The notes below the pieces were generated by a model. It was given only the letters and a program-made list of their open reading frames with translations. It had not been told where the DNA came from and made no database searches. The position numbers were made by a program, and so were the translations under genes. Of a stretch of DNA of 64,000 bases, positions 44,492 to 52,667 are shown in pieces. How positions within the stretch are numbered: position 1 is the stretch's first letter; each line of letters begins with the position of its first letter. This DNA comes from DT-110 sp030148525 (GTDB taxonomy: Bacteria; Bacteroidota; Bacteroidia; Chitinophagales; Saprospiraceae), in the NCBI GenBank assembly GCA_965227445.1, contig OZ245751.1:6324001-6388000 (forward strand). The letters are read 5' to 3'.

Positions 44492-44506
44492 GCCTTCCGG
44501 CAAAAA
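44492..44506 (-). repeat. T-run GNRA mini-hairpin element
   Basis: On the minus strand TTTTTGCCGGAAGGC starts at the base after the stop codon of the beta-barrel gene. Loop GGAA, stem GCC/GGC. Confidence 0.65.
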
Positions 44507-45241
44507 TCAGAACAAGACTCCGATGGTGATGGTCAGTGAGTTGTTTTGTGTATTAGAATCTTCTTCGCGGCGTTGGCCGGTATTTTCGTCGATGAAGGTG
44601 CCATCGTCCTTATTCATATCGGTAAACCCTAATTGGAAGGCGAGGCCGCCGACCAGGGCGGTGTTTTCCGATAAGGAATATTCGATACCGGCACCAATAC
44701 CCCAGGCGAGGTTGAGGGCACCTACGTCGGGACCAATGTCGATATTCTCGGCATCATTGCCAATGCCTCGACCCTCGATATCTCCTTCGGCGCTGGTGTT
44801 GATGCCCAGGGTCAACATGGGCTGCAGGTAGTAGCGCAGGTAGCCAAATTCCCGGGTACGCATCTTCAGGCCGATGGGGATCTCCAGGTACTGCAGGTTA
44901 TAGCGCAGGTTAACGCCCTGGGGCAGAGTATCGATATTGGGCAGTCCCAGGTCGGAATTAACCCAGTAGGCACCACTGTTGTCGTGCTGGAGCTGACCAC
45001 CGGCGTTGAAGTGGAAACCCAGACCAGTCGTGATGGCGTAGTTTTCCTGGAAGTTGAATTCTCCCAGCAGTCGCAATTTGAGGCCGAGATTGGTACCGCT
45101 ACGGTTGATCTTATTATCGTTCGTCGTTAGCCAGGAAAAAGAAGGGCTTGCCTCCATTCCGAAACGCACCTGGCTATACTGGGCGCTCAAATGGGAGTAG
45201 AACAGCAGTAAAGCAGCTGTCAGGACAATAATTCTTTTCAT
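44507..45241 (-). CDS. Outer-membrane beta-barrel protein (porin/PorT-like family)
   Basis: 244 residues from the ATG at 45241 (MKRIIVLTAALLLFYSHLSAQ signal); longer frames upstream are non-coding. Alternating amphipathic strands (VRFGMEASPSFSW, NLGLKLRLLGEFNFQ, YAITTGLGFHF, YLEIPIGLKMRT, AWGIGAGIEYSLS) end in ITIGVLF, a usual barrel terminus. This matches the outer-membrane beta-barrel_2 type often annotated PorT-like; a T9SS role cannot be assigned from sequence alone. Terminated by the hairpin at 44452. Confidence 0.85.
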   Translation of the reverse strand: MKRIIVLTAALLLFYSHLSAQYSQVRFGMEASPSFSWLTTNDNKINRSGTNLGLKLRLLGEFNFQENYAITTGLGFHFNAGGQLQHDNSGAYWVNSDLGLPNIDTLPQGVNLRYNLQYLEIPIGLKMRTREFGYLRYYLQPMLTLGINTSAEGDIEGRGIGNDAENIDIGPDVGALNLAWGIGAGIEYSLSENTALVGGLAFQLGFTDMNKDDGTFIDENTGQRREEDSNTQNNSLTITIGVLF

Positions 45242-45349
45242 TGTGCGTAGTTTTTTGAGTGTGTTTTGGGGCACATTAGCAGTTGCTGCCAAGGGGCCCG
45301 AGTCTTTTTTCGTATTGGTCTGGAAAACCGGACATCGTTGCCATTTTTC

Positions 45350-45363
45350 TTTTGGCGAAAGCC
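45350..45363 (+). repeat. T-run GNRA mini-hairpin element
   Basis: TTTTGGCGAAAGCC in the 232-bp divergent space between the barrel gene and gldB; no consensus promoter was found there. Confidence 0.65.
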
Positions 45364-45473
45364 GGGACAGGTCATTCGGTACGATTAAGAAACGGAATAA
45401 CGGTTCCACTGTTGTCTGTGCGGGACCAGTTTCCTGCTATAAAATTACTTTTCTAACGCAATAATTTAATTGT

Positions 45474-46508
45474 ATGCAACGAATCCTGGTGTTTCTTCTG
45501 GTAGTCTTCGGATTGGTAACTTCCTGCCAAAAGGACAACCGAGCCGATGTACCGGATGTGAGCGATATAGACGTCGAGGTAGAGATCCGTCGTTTTGAGC
45601 AGGAGCTTTTTTCGCTCGACACTAACCAAATGGGCACTGAACTAGCCGCTTTGGAGGAGCGCTATCCCTATTTTTCTTCCATTTATTTTGATCGCATCCT
45701 GGGTACACGGGATCCGGAAGTCGCCCCTCAGGGCCACGAAGCCTTTGTGCGGGGTTTTATCAATTACCCCACCGTTCGCAAACTGTACGATACTATACAG
45801 ACGGTTTTTCCAACCCTCGACCCCTATCGCGATGATTTTGCGCAAGCGTTTCGGTATTTCCAATACTACTACCCGGAGCAACCCGTACCGAATGTGACCA
45901 CCTATTTATCGGAATACTCCATCGGTGCCTTCATCTACGGTGAGAACCAACTGGCGGTGGGGCTGGACTTTTTCCTGGGAGCCGATTATCCCTACCAGAC
46001 GTATTATCCCAACAATCCGAATTTCTCCGCTTACCTGACCCGCTCCTTCACCCCCGAGCATTTGGTGAGTAAGACCCTGCGTCCCCTGGTCGATGACCTG
46101 ACCGGACAGGGCGGGGGACAGACACTGCTCGACATGATGGTGCACAATGGCAAAAAACTCTATCTGCTCGATCACCTCTTACCGGAGACGCCCGATAGCA
46201 TCAAGCTGGAAATGACCGGTAATCAGGTGCAATGGCTGGAGGATAATGAGCGCGAGATCTGGGCCTTTTTTCTGGAGGAAGACCTACTCTATTCGGCCCA
46301 ATGGCAGGAGGTGCGTAAGTACGTGGATTACAGTCCCAATTCACCCGGTATGCCACCGGAAGCACCCGGCCGCACCGGAAACTGGCTGGGCTGGAAGATC
46401 GTTTCGGCCTACATGAAGCGTTTCCCGGAGACCACCATGCAGGAATTGATGGAGCTGGGGGATGCCCAGGAGTTGCTGACGGAGTCGCGGTATAAGCCGG
46501 CCTTGTAG
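45474..46508 (+). CDS. gldB: Gliding-motility lipoprotein GldB
   Basis: 344 residues. Lipoprotein signal MQRILVFLLVVFGLVTSCQK, then the GldB start IDVEVEIRRFEQELFSLDTN and family segments YFSSIYFDRILG, YLSEYSIGAFIYGENQLAVGLDFFLGADYPYQ, and the C-terminal NWLGWKIVSAYMKRFPETTMQEL. GldB is an envelope lipoprotein needed for gliding and T9SS function in Flavobacterium; homologues exist in non-gliding Bacteroidota. Together with SprA in this window it supports a working T9SS. Single gene, followed by two short REP-like palindromes. Confidence 0.92.
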   Translation: MQRILVFLLVVFGLVTSCQKDNRADVPDVSDIDVEVEIRRFEQELFSLDTNQMGTELAALEERYPYFSSIYFDRILGTRDPEVAPQGHEAFVRGFINYPTVRKLYDTIQTVFPTLDPYRDDFAQAFRYFQYYYPEQPVPNVTTYLSEYSIGAFIYGENQLAVGLDFFLGADYPYQTYYPNNPNFSAYLTRSFTPEHLVSKTLRPLVDDLTGQGGGQTLLDMMVHNGKKLYLLDHLLPETPDSIKLEMTGNQVQWLEDNEREIWAFFLEEDLLYSAQWQEVRKYVDYSPNSPGMPPEAPGRTGNWLGWKIVSAYMKRFPETTMQELMELGDAQELLTESRYKPAL

Positions 46509-46510
46509 GT

Positions 46511-46621
46511 GCTCGATCCTCTGGATCGAGCATTGTCCTGCTTGTTGTATAAGATATACCGCTTCAAGTCGGTATAATGATGGCTAAAAGAGGTTTGGCG
46601 CGATCCGGAGGATCGCGCACC
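46511..46621. repeat. Two short REP-like palindromes
   Basis: GCTCGATCCTCTGGATCGAG at 46511-46530 and a GGCGCGATCC/GGATCGCGCACC palindrome at 46598-46621, in the 192-bp gap between gldB and the oxygenase gene. Confidence 0.65.
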
Positions 46622-46627
46622 ATTCCG

Positions 46628-46635
46628 TATCTTTG
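46628..46635 (+). promoter_or_regulatory. Candidate -7 box of the oxygenase gene
   Basis: TATCTTTG fits TAnnTTTG 66 bp before the start codon. The nearest TTG (46595) is 30 bp upstream, and the REP-like palindrome occupies that spacer, as if inserted into a promoter. Confidence 0.4.
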
Positions 46636-46700
46636 CGGCGAAAAGTAAACCCAAACACGCCACCAGGCGTCTACTGTACGGAGTTAAAACAGGCATAACT

Positions 46701-47654
46701 ATGATGATCCGAACCATTCCTTTAGTTGATCTTTCCACGTTTACGCAGGGCGACGAGACCCAGCGGCAGGCATTTGTCGATAAGCTGGGCGATGCTTTCC
46801 ACACCATTGGATTCGTGGGGGTAGTGAATCACGGTATTCCCCAGTCTCTGATCGACGATTTCTACTCAGCTTCCAATACCTTTTTTGAAAAAGAGGAGGC
46901 CATTAAGCGCAAGTACGAGATAGAGGGGCTGGCCGGTCAACGCGGTTATACCTCTTTTGGTAAGGAGCACGCCAAGCAATCGAAGGTAGCCGACCTCAAG
47001 GAGTTTTTCCAGATCGGTCAGGAAGTGGAAGGCGATCACGTAGATAAGGAACGTTACCCGGACAACGTAGCGGTAGCGGAGGTGCCTGAATTCCTGGAAC
47101 TGGGCATCAAATTGTATAAATCATTCGAAAAAGCAGGGGCTGAATTATTGCGGGCCATTGCCATTCACCTCGACTTGGGTGAAGGCTACTTTGACGAAAA
47201 GATCCACAACGGCAACAGTATTTTACGGGCCATTTACTATCCGCCCATTACGCAAGAACCCGCTTCGGCTATTCGGGCCGAGCAGCACGAAGACATCAAC
47301 CTGATCACGCTGTTGGTGGGGGCATCTGCCGGCGGTTTGCAACTCCTTAACAAGCACGGGGAATGGCAGAATATCGTTCCCGAGCAGGGCGAGATTGTGA
47401 TCAACGTGGGCGATATGCTGCAGCGGCTGACTAATAACTACCTGAAATCGACCACCCACCGGGTAGTGAATCCACCGCGGGACGAGTGGCATAAGCCGCG
47501 CCTGAGTATTCCTTTTTTCCTGCACCCGCGGTCCGAGATGGATCTGACGTGCCTGGATAGTTGTATTACCGAGGAGCATCCCTGTGACTACGAGCCGATT
47601 ACGGCGGGCGGGTACCTGGATGAGCGGTTGCGCGAAATCGGACTAAAGAAGTAA
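46701..47654 (+). CDS. Isopenicillin-N-synthase-like 2-oxoglutarate/Fe(II) oxygenase
   Basis: 317 residues. The N-terminal DIOX_N part (IPLVDLSTFTQGDE, HTIGFVGVVNHGIPQSLIDDFY) is followed by the double-stranded beta-helix core: iron ligands H and D in EQHEDINLITLLVG, H in STTHRVVNPPRDEW and the RxS motif RLSIPFFLHP. Such enzymes oxidise small molecules using oxygen and usually 2-oxoglutarate; the substrate is not evident, and no biosynthetic neighbours give a hint. ATG at 46701 or the next codon 46704. Confidence 0.9.
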   Translation: MMIRTIPLVDLSTFTQGDETQRQAFVDKLGDAFHTIGFVGVVNHGIPQSLIDDFYSASNTFFEKEEAIKRKYEIEGLAGQRGYTSFGKEHAKQSKVADLKEFFQIGQEVEGDHVDKERYPDNVAVAEVPEFLELGIKLYKSFEKAGAELLRAIAIHLDLGEGYFDEKIHNGNSILRAIYYPPITQEPASAIRAEQHEDINLITLLVGASAGGLQLLNKHGEWQNIVPEQGEIVINVGDMLQRLTNNYLKSTTHRVVNPPRDEWHKPRLSIPFFLHPRSEMDLTCLDSCITEEHPCDYEPITAGGYLDERLREIGLKK

Positions 47655-47719
47655 TGAAGTACTCGCGAATTGCATTTTTGTGATTTCTGTGTTAATATGA
47701 ACCCAATGAAGTGATTTGA

Positions 47720-47801
47720 TTGGTCAAATTACTTTGTAGTAGGTATATTTGATGAGCGAAACGACCGGCTTTGTCCACTGCACCAAATTGGTGTATTTTT
47801 G
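47720..47801 (+). promoter_or_regulatory. Two tandem promoters of tatA
   Basis: P2: TTG 47720-47722, 21-bp spacer, TATATTTG 47744-47751. P1: TTG 47771-47773, 20-bp spacer, TATTTTTG 47794-47801, 20 bp before the tatA ATG. Both fit the Bacteroidota sigma-factor consensus exactly. Confidence 0.65.
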
Positions 47802-47821
47802 CACAAATTAAATGACGAATT

Positions 47822-48058
47822 ATGGAAACGATATTGCTTTTTAACTTCCTGGGACCGGAGATGCTGGTTGTCTTTTTGGCCATCCTGCTGCTGTTCGGTG
47901 GTAAGAAAATTCCCGAACTGATGCGCGGTATCGGACGTGGTATCCGGGAGTTCAATACAGCTCGCTCTTCACTGGAACAAGAGTTGCAAGACGGTATGCG
48001 TGAGCAAGATCGGCAGAAGAAGGAGAAGGAACCTGTTGAGCGCACAAAAGCCGACTAA
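47822..48058 (+). CDS. tatA: Twin-arginine translocase TatA/TatE-family subunit
   Basis: 78 residues: a short N-terminal part with the membrane helix (MLVVFLAILLLFGGKKIPEL), the conserved FGG-K-PEL hinge, an amphipathic helix (LMRGIGRGIREFNTARS) and a charged tail (KKEKEPVERTKAD). TatA oligomers form the pore that exports folded proteins across the inner membrane. tatC is not in the window. A strong terminator follows. Confidence 0.95.
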   Translation: METILLFNFLGPEMLVVFLAILLLFGGKKIPELMRGIGRGIREFNTARSSLEQELQDGMREQDRQKKEKEPVERTKAD

Positions 48059-48162
48059 CAAACATACTCACCAGGAGTCACCTCCGTACTATTCTCAGTG
48101 ATTTTGCCTCCGGGCAACCCAAAGGATATTGTTGCGATGATTTCCTGGTTCGGTAGAGCAAT

Positions 48163-48199
48163 AAAAAAGCCCTTCCACGGTCTGTGGAAGGGCTTTTTT
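48163..48199. terminator. Bidirectional terminator between tatA and DUF937 gene
   Basis: Six A, GCCCTTCCAC, a 5-base loop, GTGGAAGGGC and six T, placed between convergent genes. Confidence 0.93.
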
Positions 48200-48218
48200 G
48201 AATATTCCGGGATACGGA

Positions 48219-48848
48219 TTATTTTTTGCGACGGAACAGGCGCCCCAGCAAGCTGGTGCCAATCCGGGTAACATCATCGGTGATGTCGCCGTCCCCATCT
48301 TGATCGATAAAGGAAGCGATAAGGTTACCGGCCATGCCGCCGCGTTGCTTTTGCTCTTGAGCACTACCATTGAGGAGGCTCATGAGGTCACCCACACCTA
48401 GGCCATTCTGTTTCTTGGTTTTCCCAAGGGCACCCATTACGAGCGGAGCCAGCATGGTCATGAGGTTGCCGGTTTTATTATTGTCGAGGCCAGCCATTTG
48501 GCTCACCATATTGATCACATTCCCCTGTTTGTTGCCAAGCAAGTGGTTGAGGATGCCCGATCCATTGACCATTTTTTGATTATCGGGCTGGCGCTGTCCG
48601 GACAGGAAGCCCATAGCATCCTCGAGGATACTGCCATCGTGGTCGCGCTCGAGGGCGTTTGCCAGATTTTGGGCTTGTTCAGGATTTTTGGCATTGCGGG
48701 CCATGGCTCCCATCAGCGCACTAACAGCACCCTCAGCAGCAACGCGCGTTTGTTGCTTGTCGGCACCACCGATCTGTTGGCTAAGTTGGTCGATGAATGA
48801 ATCGTCATTGAGTTGGCTTTGCAATAAATTCAGGAATTGATTCGACAT
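48219..48848 (-). CDS. DUF937 domain protein
   Basis: 209 residues without a signal peptide. MSNQFLNLLQSQLNDDSFIDQLSQQIG, QQTRVAAEGAVSALMGAMARNA and the glycine/leucine-rich GILNHLLGNKQGNVINMVSQMAGLD and MTMLAPLVMGALGKTKKQ fit the DUF937 (YidB-like) family. The C-terminus has an Asp-rich loop (IDQDGDGDITDDV) like a calcium or dockerin-type loop and a basic end (GRLFRRKK). The function is unknown. Upstream on the same strand is a terminator-like leader (48964-49072). Confidence 0.88.
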   Translation of the reverse strand: MSNQFLNLLQSQLNDDSFIDQLSQQIGGADKQQTRVAAEGAVSALMGAMARNAKNPEQAQNLANALERDHDGSILEDAMGFLSGQRQPDNQKMVNGSGILNHLLGNKQGNVINMVSQMAGLDNNKTGNLMTMLAPLVMGALGKTKKQNGLGVGDLMSLLNGSAQEQKQRGGMAGNLIASFIDQDGDGDITDDVTRIGTSLLGRLFRRKK

Positions 48849-48963
48849 GATCGTTAACGGTTATTTAAAGTAGATGATTGGTAGGATCGGAATTAGGACG
48901 GTGCTTTCTGCCCGTGGTCACATTATGCTACTTTAAGGTAAGGAAAAAAGCTTGGAAAGGGAT

Positions 48964-49072
48964 AAAAAAAAGCAGAGCCGGGGGTTGGACTCTGCACCTT
49001 AATGGGATTTGATTGTGGTTGCATCGCTTAGATACAAACATCGACATTAGAGAGATTGCGGTAAAGGTGCAG
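48964..49072 (-). ncRNA. Candidate attenuator leader or small RNA upstream of DUF937 gene
   Basis: On the minus strand, CTGCACCTT (49072-49064) can pair with AAGGTGCAG (49000-48992). The last four bases of the latter also form the first part of a terminator stem, GCAGAGTC/GGCTCTGC (48995-48988 / 48979-48972), followed by eight T. The two stems exclude each other, as in an attenuator. No ORF feeds this terminator. Family unknown. Confidence 0.5.
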
Positions 49073-49195
49073 TTATATAGGCTTTTGCTTTTGCGTTGAT
49101 TCGTAAAACACCCATATAACGAAGCAGGGGAGGTTTTATTGTGTCGGGGTGGTGATTTTTTACGCGATTGCTTCGTTCTGCTCCGGGTAAAGACT

Positions 49196-49440
49196 CTTCC
49201 TCCTTTCTCCCTCAGGGGCGATCTTTCGGTGAATGCAATCATCTTTTCGGGAGAAAGGAGGAAGGGCTATTGCGCTGGTCATTTTCCGATTCCTTTGCAG
49301 AGTACTTAGCTTTCGGGGGAGAGGGGGGCTGCGATCGTTCTTTGATAGTTAGGCTCTACGCTCTATGCCCGAAGCTCCACGCAATCAAGGGCAAAGATCA
49401 AGGGGAACGCATCAAAGCTCGGGAATAGGAGCAACTCGGT
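49196..49440. repeat. Non-coding block with 16-bp inverted repeat, related to 52100-52390
   Basis: CTTCCTCCTTTCTCCC (49196-49211) is perfectly inverted at 49249-49264. From 49308 (TTAGCTTTCGGGGGAGAG) to 49440 the sequence is recognisably related to 52130-52385, including a TGCTCTA-type heptamer run and the shared TATCAAGGGCAA-like and GAGCAA-TCGG ends. No gene is seen. Confidence 0.65.
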
Positions 49441-49565
49441 CTCTTTGGTCCCAGCGCCCTTAGTCTCCATCTTTACCCTCATCCTAGCCCGGACGTTATC
49501 AGGTTCCCTACATGAACAGAGTAATTCTAAATAGACAAAATTCTGTATGGAGCGACCTTTAGATC

Positions 49566-49951
49566 GTACCTAACGGCACTCTTGGGCATCTTGCTGCTCA
49601 CTCCGCACCGGCTGACGCCGGCGCTTATATAAGTGTCGTGCCTAACGGCACTGGTACAAATATACCGCTTCCGACAAGGTTTGGGCTTTGCCAAACCTTG
49701 TCACGCGGGTATATACTCGACTCGAAGTGGTTTGGGACACCAAACCACTTCGTTGTCGGTATAGAAGTAGAAAATGATTTTAGGGTCGCAAATATCCCAC
49801 CGCTAAAGCGGATGGGCTTATGGTTCGATTTCAATGGTCGCCGAAGCAGGTATGAGCTAACGATGACCGACTTCCCAATTTCTGCCTGGAAAGAAATCGG
49901 TTTATTCCTGATCAAAAAGGTTTTCAGGCAGAAATTGGGAAGAGTCCACCC
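49566..49951. repeat. Cluster of hairpins with GTRCCTAACGGCAC copies
   Basis: GTACCTAACGGCAC at 49566 and GTGCCTAACGGCAC at 49638 are direct copies of the motif in 28349-28496. Then follow hairpins 49673-49702 (12-bp arms, GACAAGGTTTGG), 49723-49752 (13-bp arms, CGAAGTGGTTTGG) and 49871-49942 (18-bp perfect arms, CTTCCCAATTTCTGCCTG). Two overlapping opposite-strand frames of about 120 codons here are products of the palindromes. Together with the blocks before it this accounts for the gap 48849-50120. Confidence 0.75.
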
Positions 49952-50045
49952 CGTCCCTCCGAACCAATCCACGTTCTTTCCGTATACGTACACAATCTGT
50001 TAATCAACATCATTTTCAATAAAGGTGTTGTAAAAAATGTATTTT

Positions 50046-50062
50046 GCCTTACGGCAAAAAAA
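50046..50062 (-). repeat. T-run GNRA mini-hairpin element
   Basis: Minus strand: seven T then GCCGTAAGGC, loop GTAA. It lies 58 bp upstream of the transglycosylase start. Confidence 0.6.
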
Positions 50063-50120
50063 GGAAACCGTACATCCCGAGACCGAAGAATACCTGTTAA
50101 TTGTGATCAAACCGCTAGCT

Positions 50121-51542
50121 ATGTACACCCGCTTTACGCTGACCCTTATCTGCCTGATTTTCACAACGGCTGTCTGGTCAAACAACGATCGTGAGCTCAA
50201 CGATGCCGCTATTACCGAACGGATCGAGCGGATGGAAAGTGAGATCGTACGGCCTCGCTACGATAATGTGGTACGATCGTACCTGCGCACGTATACCATC
50301 CTGGACCGGGGGAAGGCCGAACGCATTCTGGGACACCAGCTGATGTACTTTCCCATCTTCGAAGAATACCTGGATCGCTACAATTTGCCGGATGATCTGA
50401 AATACCTGGCCGTTGTCGAATCCGGACTCATCCCCGACGCTCTGTCGCGGGCCGGTGCCAAGGGCCTGTGGCAGTTTATGGAGCGCACCGGAGAATATTT
50501 TGGTCTGACCGTCGACGATACCATTGATGAGCGCTGCGATGTATATAAATCGACCAAGGCGGCCATGGAATACCTGGATCGCCTGTACAAACGCTTCGAT
50601 GACTGGGAATTAGCCATTGCAGCCTACAACAGTGGGGGCGGACGCGTGAGCCGGGCCATGAAACGCGCCCGCAGCAAAGACTTCTGGACCGTCAAGAACT
50701 ACCTGCCCCGCGAAACGCGAAATTACGTTCCGGCCTTTATTGCTGCGACCTACCTGATGAAATACTACGAGGCCCACGATCTGGAGCCCCGGTACCCTCA
50801 TCTCGATATGCAACTCACCGGTCGGTTGAATGTGCAACGTGAGCTTCATTTCTACGAGGTCGCTCAGGCAACGGGGCTGCCCATCGATCTGATCGAGTAC
50901 CTGAATCCGGCCTATCGCAAAGGGTTTATTCCCAATTCCCGCAATGGTATGCCCCTGGTAGTGCCGCAGCGGGTAATGGACAAAATGCAGTACTTCCTCG
51001 ATCACATCGATTCCGATGAGCAACTGCGCAATGAGGTGTACAGTACGCCGGTCTTCCATTCGGTACCGGGGGCTGAGCTGGATCGCGCCTACGCCCCCTT
51101 GTCCTACATCCTACAGCCGGGCCAAACGATGCACCAGTTGGCGCTAAGCCTGGGCTGCACGGTGCAGCAGTTATTCGTCTGGAATCAGATCACGCCCGAA
51201 CAAGTGCGACCCGGCATGGAACTGATCGCCTACCGTCCGCAAATCGAGCAGGTGGAACGCGAGCGCGCCAGCTTCTACGCATCCACTATGTTGCCCGGAC
51301 GAGCATACCAGGGTGCCTTGAAATCTATGGGCTTGCAAGGGAATATCTACGAGGAAAAGATCAACCGCTTCCTGTATCAGGGGGATTACCTCTTCTTCTG
51401 GGTAGAGCGGGACATGAACGCTCACGAACTTTCCGAAATGCTGCCCGGCATCAGTATTCACGACATCATGCGCCTCAACGGATTCGAATCCGCCACCAGA
51501 AAGCTGAAGCCGGACGATAAGGTGAAGATTAAGCGGAGGTAG
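50121..51542 (+). CDS. MltD-like membrane/periplasmic lytic transglycosylase with LysM repeats
   Basis: 473 residues from the ATG at 50121 (MYTRFTLTLICLIFTTAVWS signal); the longer frame from 50037 translates a repeat. The SLT domain at about 100-230 has the catalytic-glutamate motif AVVESGLIPDALSRAGAKG and LWQFMERTGEYFGL, AIAAYNSGGGRVSRAM and YVPAFIAATYLMKYY. Two LysM-like segments follow (YILQPGQTMHQLALSLGCTV and YLFFWVERDMNAHELSEMLP). It cleaves peptidoglycan glycan strands to 1,6-anhydromuropeptides. Monocistronic by context. Confidence 0.92.
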   Translation: MYTRFTLTLICLIFTTAVWSNNDRELNDAAITERIERMESEIVRPRYDNVVRSYLRTYTILDRGKAERILGHQLMYFPIFEEYLDRYNLPDDLKYLAVVESGLIPDALSRAGAKGLWQFMERTGEYFGLTVDDTIDERCDVYKSTKAAMEYLDRLYKRFDDWELAIAAYNSGGGRVSRAMKRARSKDFWTVKNYLPRETRNYVPAFIAATYLMKYYEAHDLEPRYPHLDMQLTGRLNVQRELHFYEVAQATGLPIDLIEYLNPAYRKGFIPNSRNGMPLVVPQRVMDKMQYFLDHIDSDEQLRNEVYSTPVFHSVPGAELDRAYAPLSYILQPGQTMHQLALSLGCTVQQLFVWNQITPEQVRPGMELIAYRPQIEQVERERASFYASTMLPGRAYQGALKSMGLQGNIYEEKINRFLYQGDYLFFWVERDMNAHELSEMLPGISIHDIMRLNGFESATRKLKPDDKVKIKRR

Positions 51543-51546
51543 CCTT

Positions 51547-52397
51547 TGACGGCTTACGATTAACGGCTTACGGTAGACGGGACCGAGGAGCGCTGATCCT
51601 CTGGATCGCGCACACGGTATCGCCCTATGAAAGCACAAATTCCATCAAAAGGGCATTTGAAGGTTTGGTGCAGAAAGAGCAACGCCCAGGGACTTTGCAT
51701 GGTCTACGGTTTACGATTCACGGCTTACGGTAGACGGGACCTGGAGGGACTGAAGAGAAGCGAAGAGACTCAAGAGACAGTAGAGAAGTGTACTAGCTTA
51801 ATCCCTTTCGGGCGTATGCCTTTAGGGAAAGTGGAAAAGAATGAAAGAGCTTTGCTCTACGCTCCATGCTCCATGCCCAGCATACCAAAGAGCAACGCCA
51901 AGAGCATAAGCATTAAAAAAATGTAGCCGAGGGCAGGACAATCTCTCTAGTCTCCGTGCTCTTGAGTCCCTTCAGTCACTAAAAGTCTCTTCAGTCCCTG
52001 TGCTCTTAGTCTCAATCTTTACCCTCACCCCATCGCCCTGTGAAATGGCTTCAGCCCTTACTTCGTAAGGTTTCACGGGGCAAGCCCTCTCCCGGTCCCG
52101 GAAGATCATATCCCTTGCGGTGTCCTTAGCTTTTGGGGGAGAGGGTGCTGCGATTATTCTCTGATGGACCATGCTCTTTGCTCTAGGCCCGATGCTCTAC
52201 GCCCGATGCTCCACGCACTACGCCCGATGCTCTACGCTCCACGCTCCCCGGCCGCCGAAGCCTGGCCTGCCCGCTGGAGCCCATACAGCGTATAAGTGGA
52301 CTAGGGCGAAGGAGGCCGATGCTCTACGCTATCAAGGGCAATGATCAAAGGGAAAGTATCGAAGCTGGGTAATTAGAGCAAGTCGGGGTTATTCATG
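51547..52397. repeat. Gene-free stretch of heptamer arrays and one REP core
   Basis: No gene is seen. Period-7 arrays: CGGCTTA type at 51550-51580 and 51707-51742; GAGACTC type at 51745-51795; TGCTCTA/CGCTCCA type at 51855-51885 and 52168-52250; AGTCTCC type at 51948-52030. A REP core (GGAGCGCTGATCCTCTGG) is at 51590-51616. The block 52130-52385 is related to 49308-49440. Confidence 0.75.
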
Positions 52398-52661
52398 CTC
52401 CTTTGCATTTTATGTTCGGATCTACGTTTTCCGGAGGCAGGTCTATCGAAAGGCTTTCTCGTGTGCGCGATCCAGAGGATCAGCGCTCCTTTGCATTTCA
52501 TGTTCGGATCTACGTTTTCCGGAGGCAGGTCTATCGAAAGGCGTTTTGGTGTGCGCGATCCGGAGGATCAGCGCTCCTTTGCATTTCATGTTCGGATCTA
52601 CGTTTTCCGGAGGCAGGTCTATCGAAAGGCGTTTTGGTGTGCGCGATCCGGAGGATCAGCG
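52398..52661 (+). repeat. 88-bp direct repeat, three tandem units
   Basis: Units 52398-52485, 52486-52573 and 52574-52661 each run from GCTCCTTTGCATT through TTCGGATCTACGTTTTCCGG and GTGTGCGCGATCC to GGAGGATCAGC. Units two and three are almost identical; unit one differs at several positions. The array ends 6 bp before the gatA stop codon. Three overlapping short frames here are artefacts, because 88 is not divisible by three. Confidence 0.95.
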
Positions 52662-52667
52662 CTCCTT

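Noticed and set aside
49625..50003. Two overlapping frames of about 120 codons on opposite strands
   Set aside because: They exist because the region is built of palindromes; neither looks like protein, and both contain the hairpin repeats.
48849..50120. Search for tRNA or other known RNA genes in the largest gap
   Set aside because: No TTCGANTC-type T-loop with matching acceptor stem was found here or in the other gaps; only repeats and a candidate attenuator are visible.
52398..52661. Tandem repeats considered as a CRISPR array
   Set aside because: Units are contiguous and lack unique spacers, and no cas gene is present.
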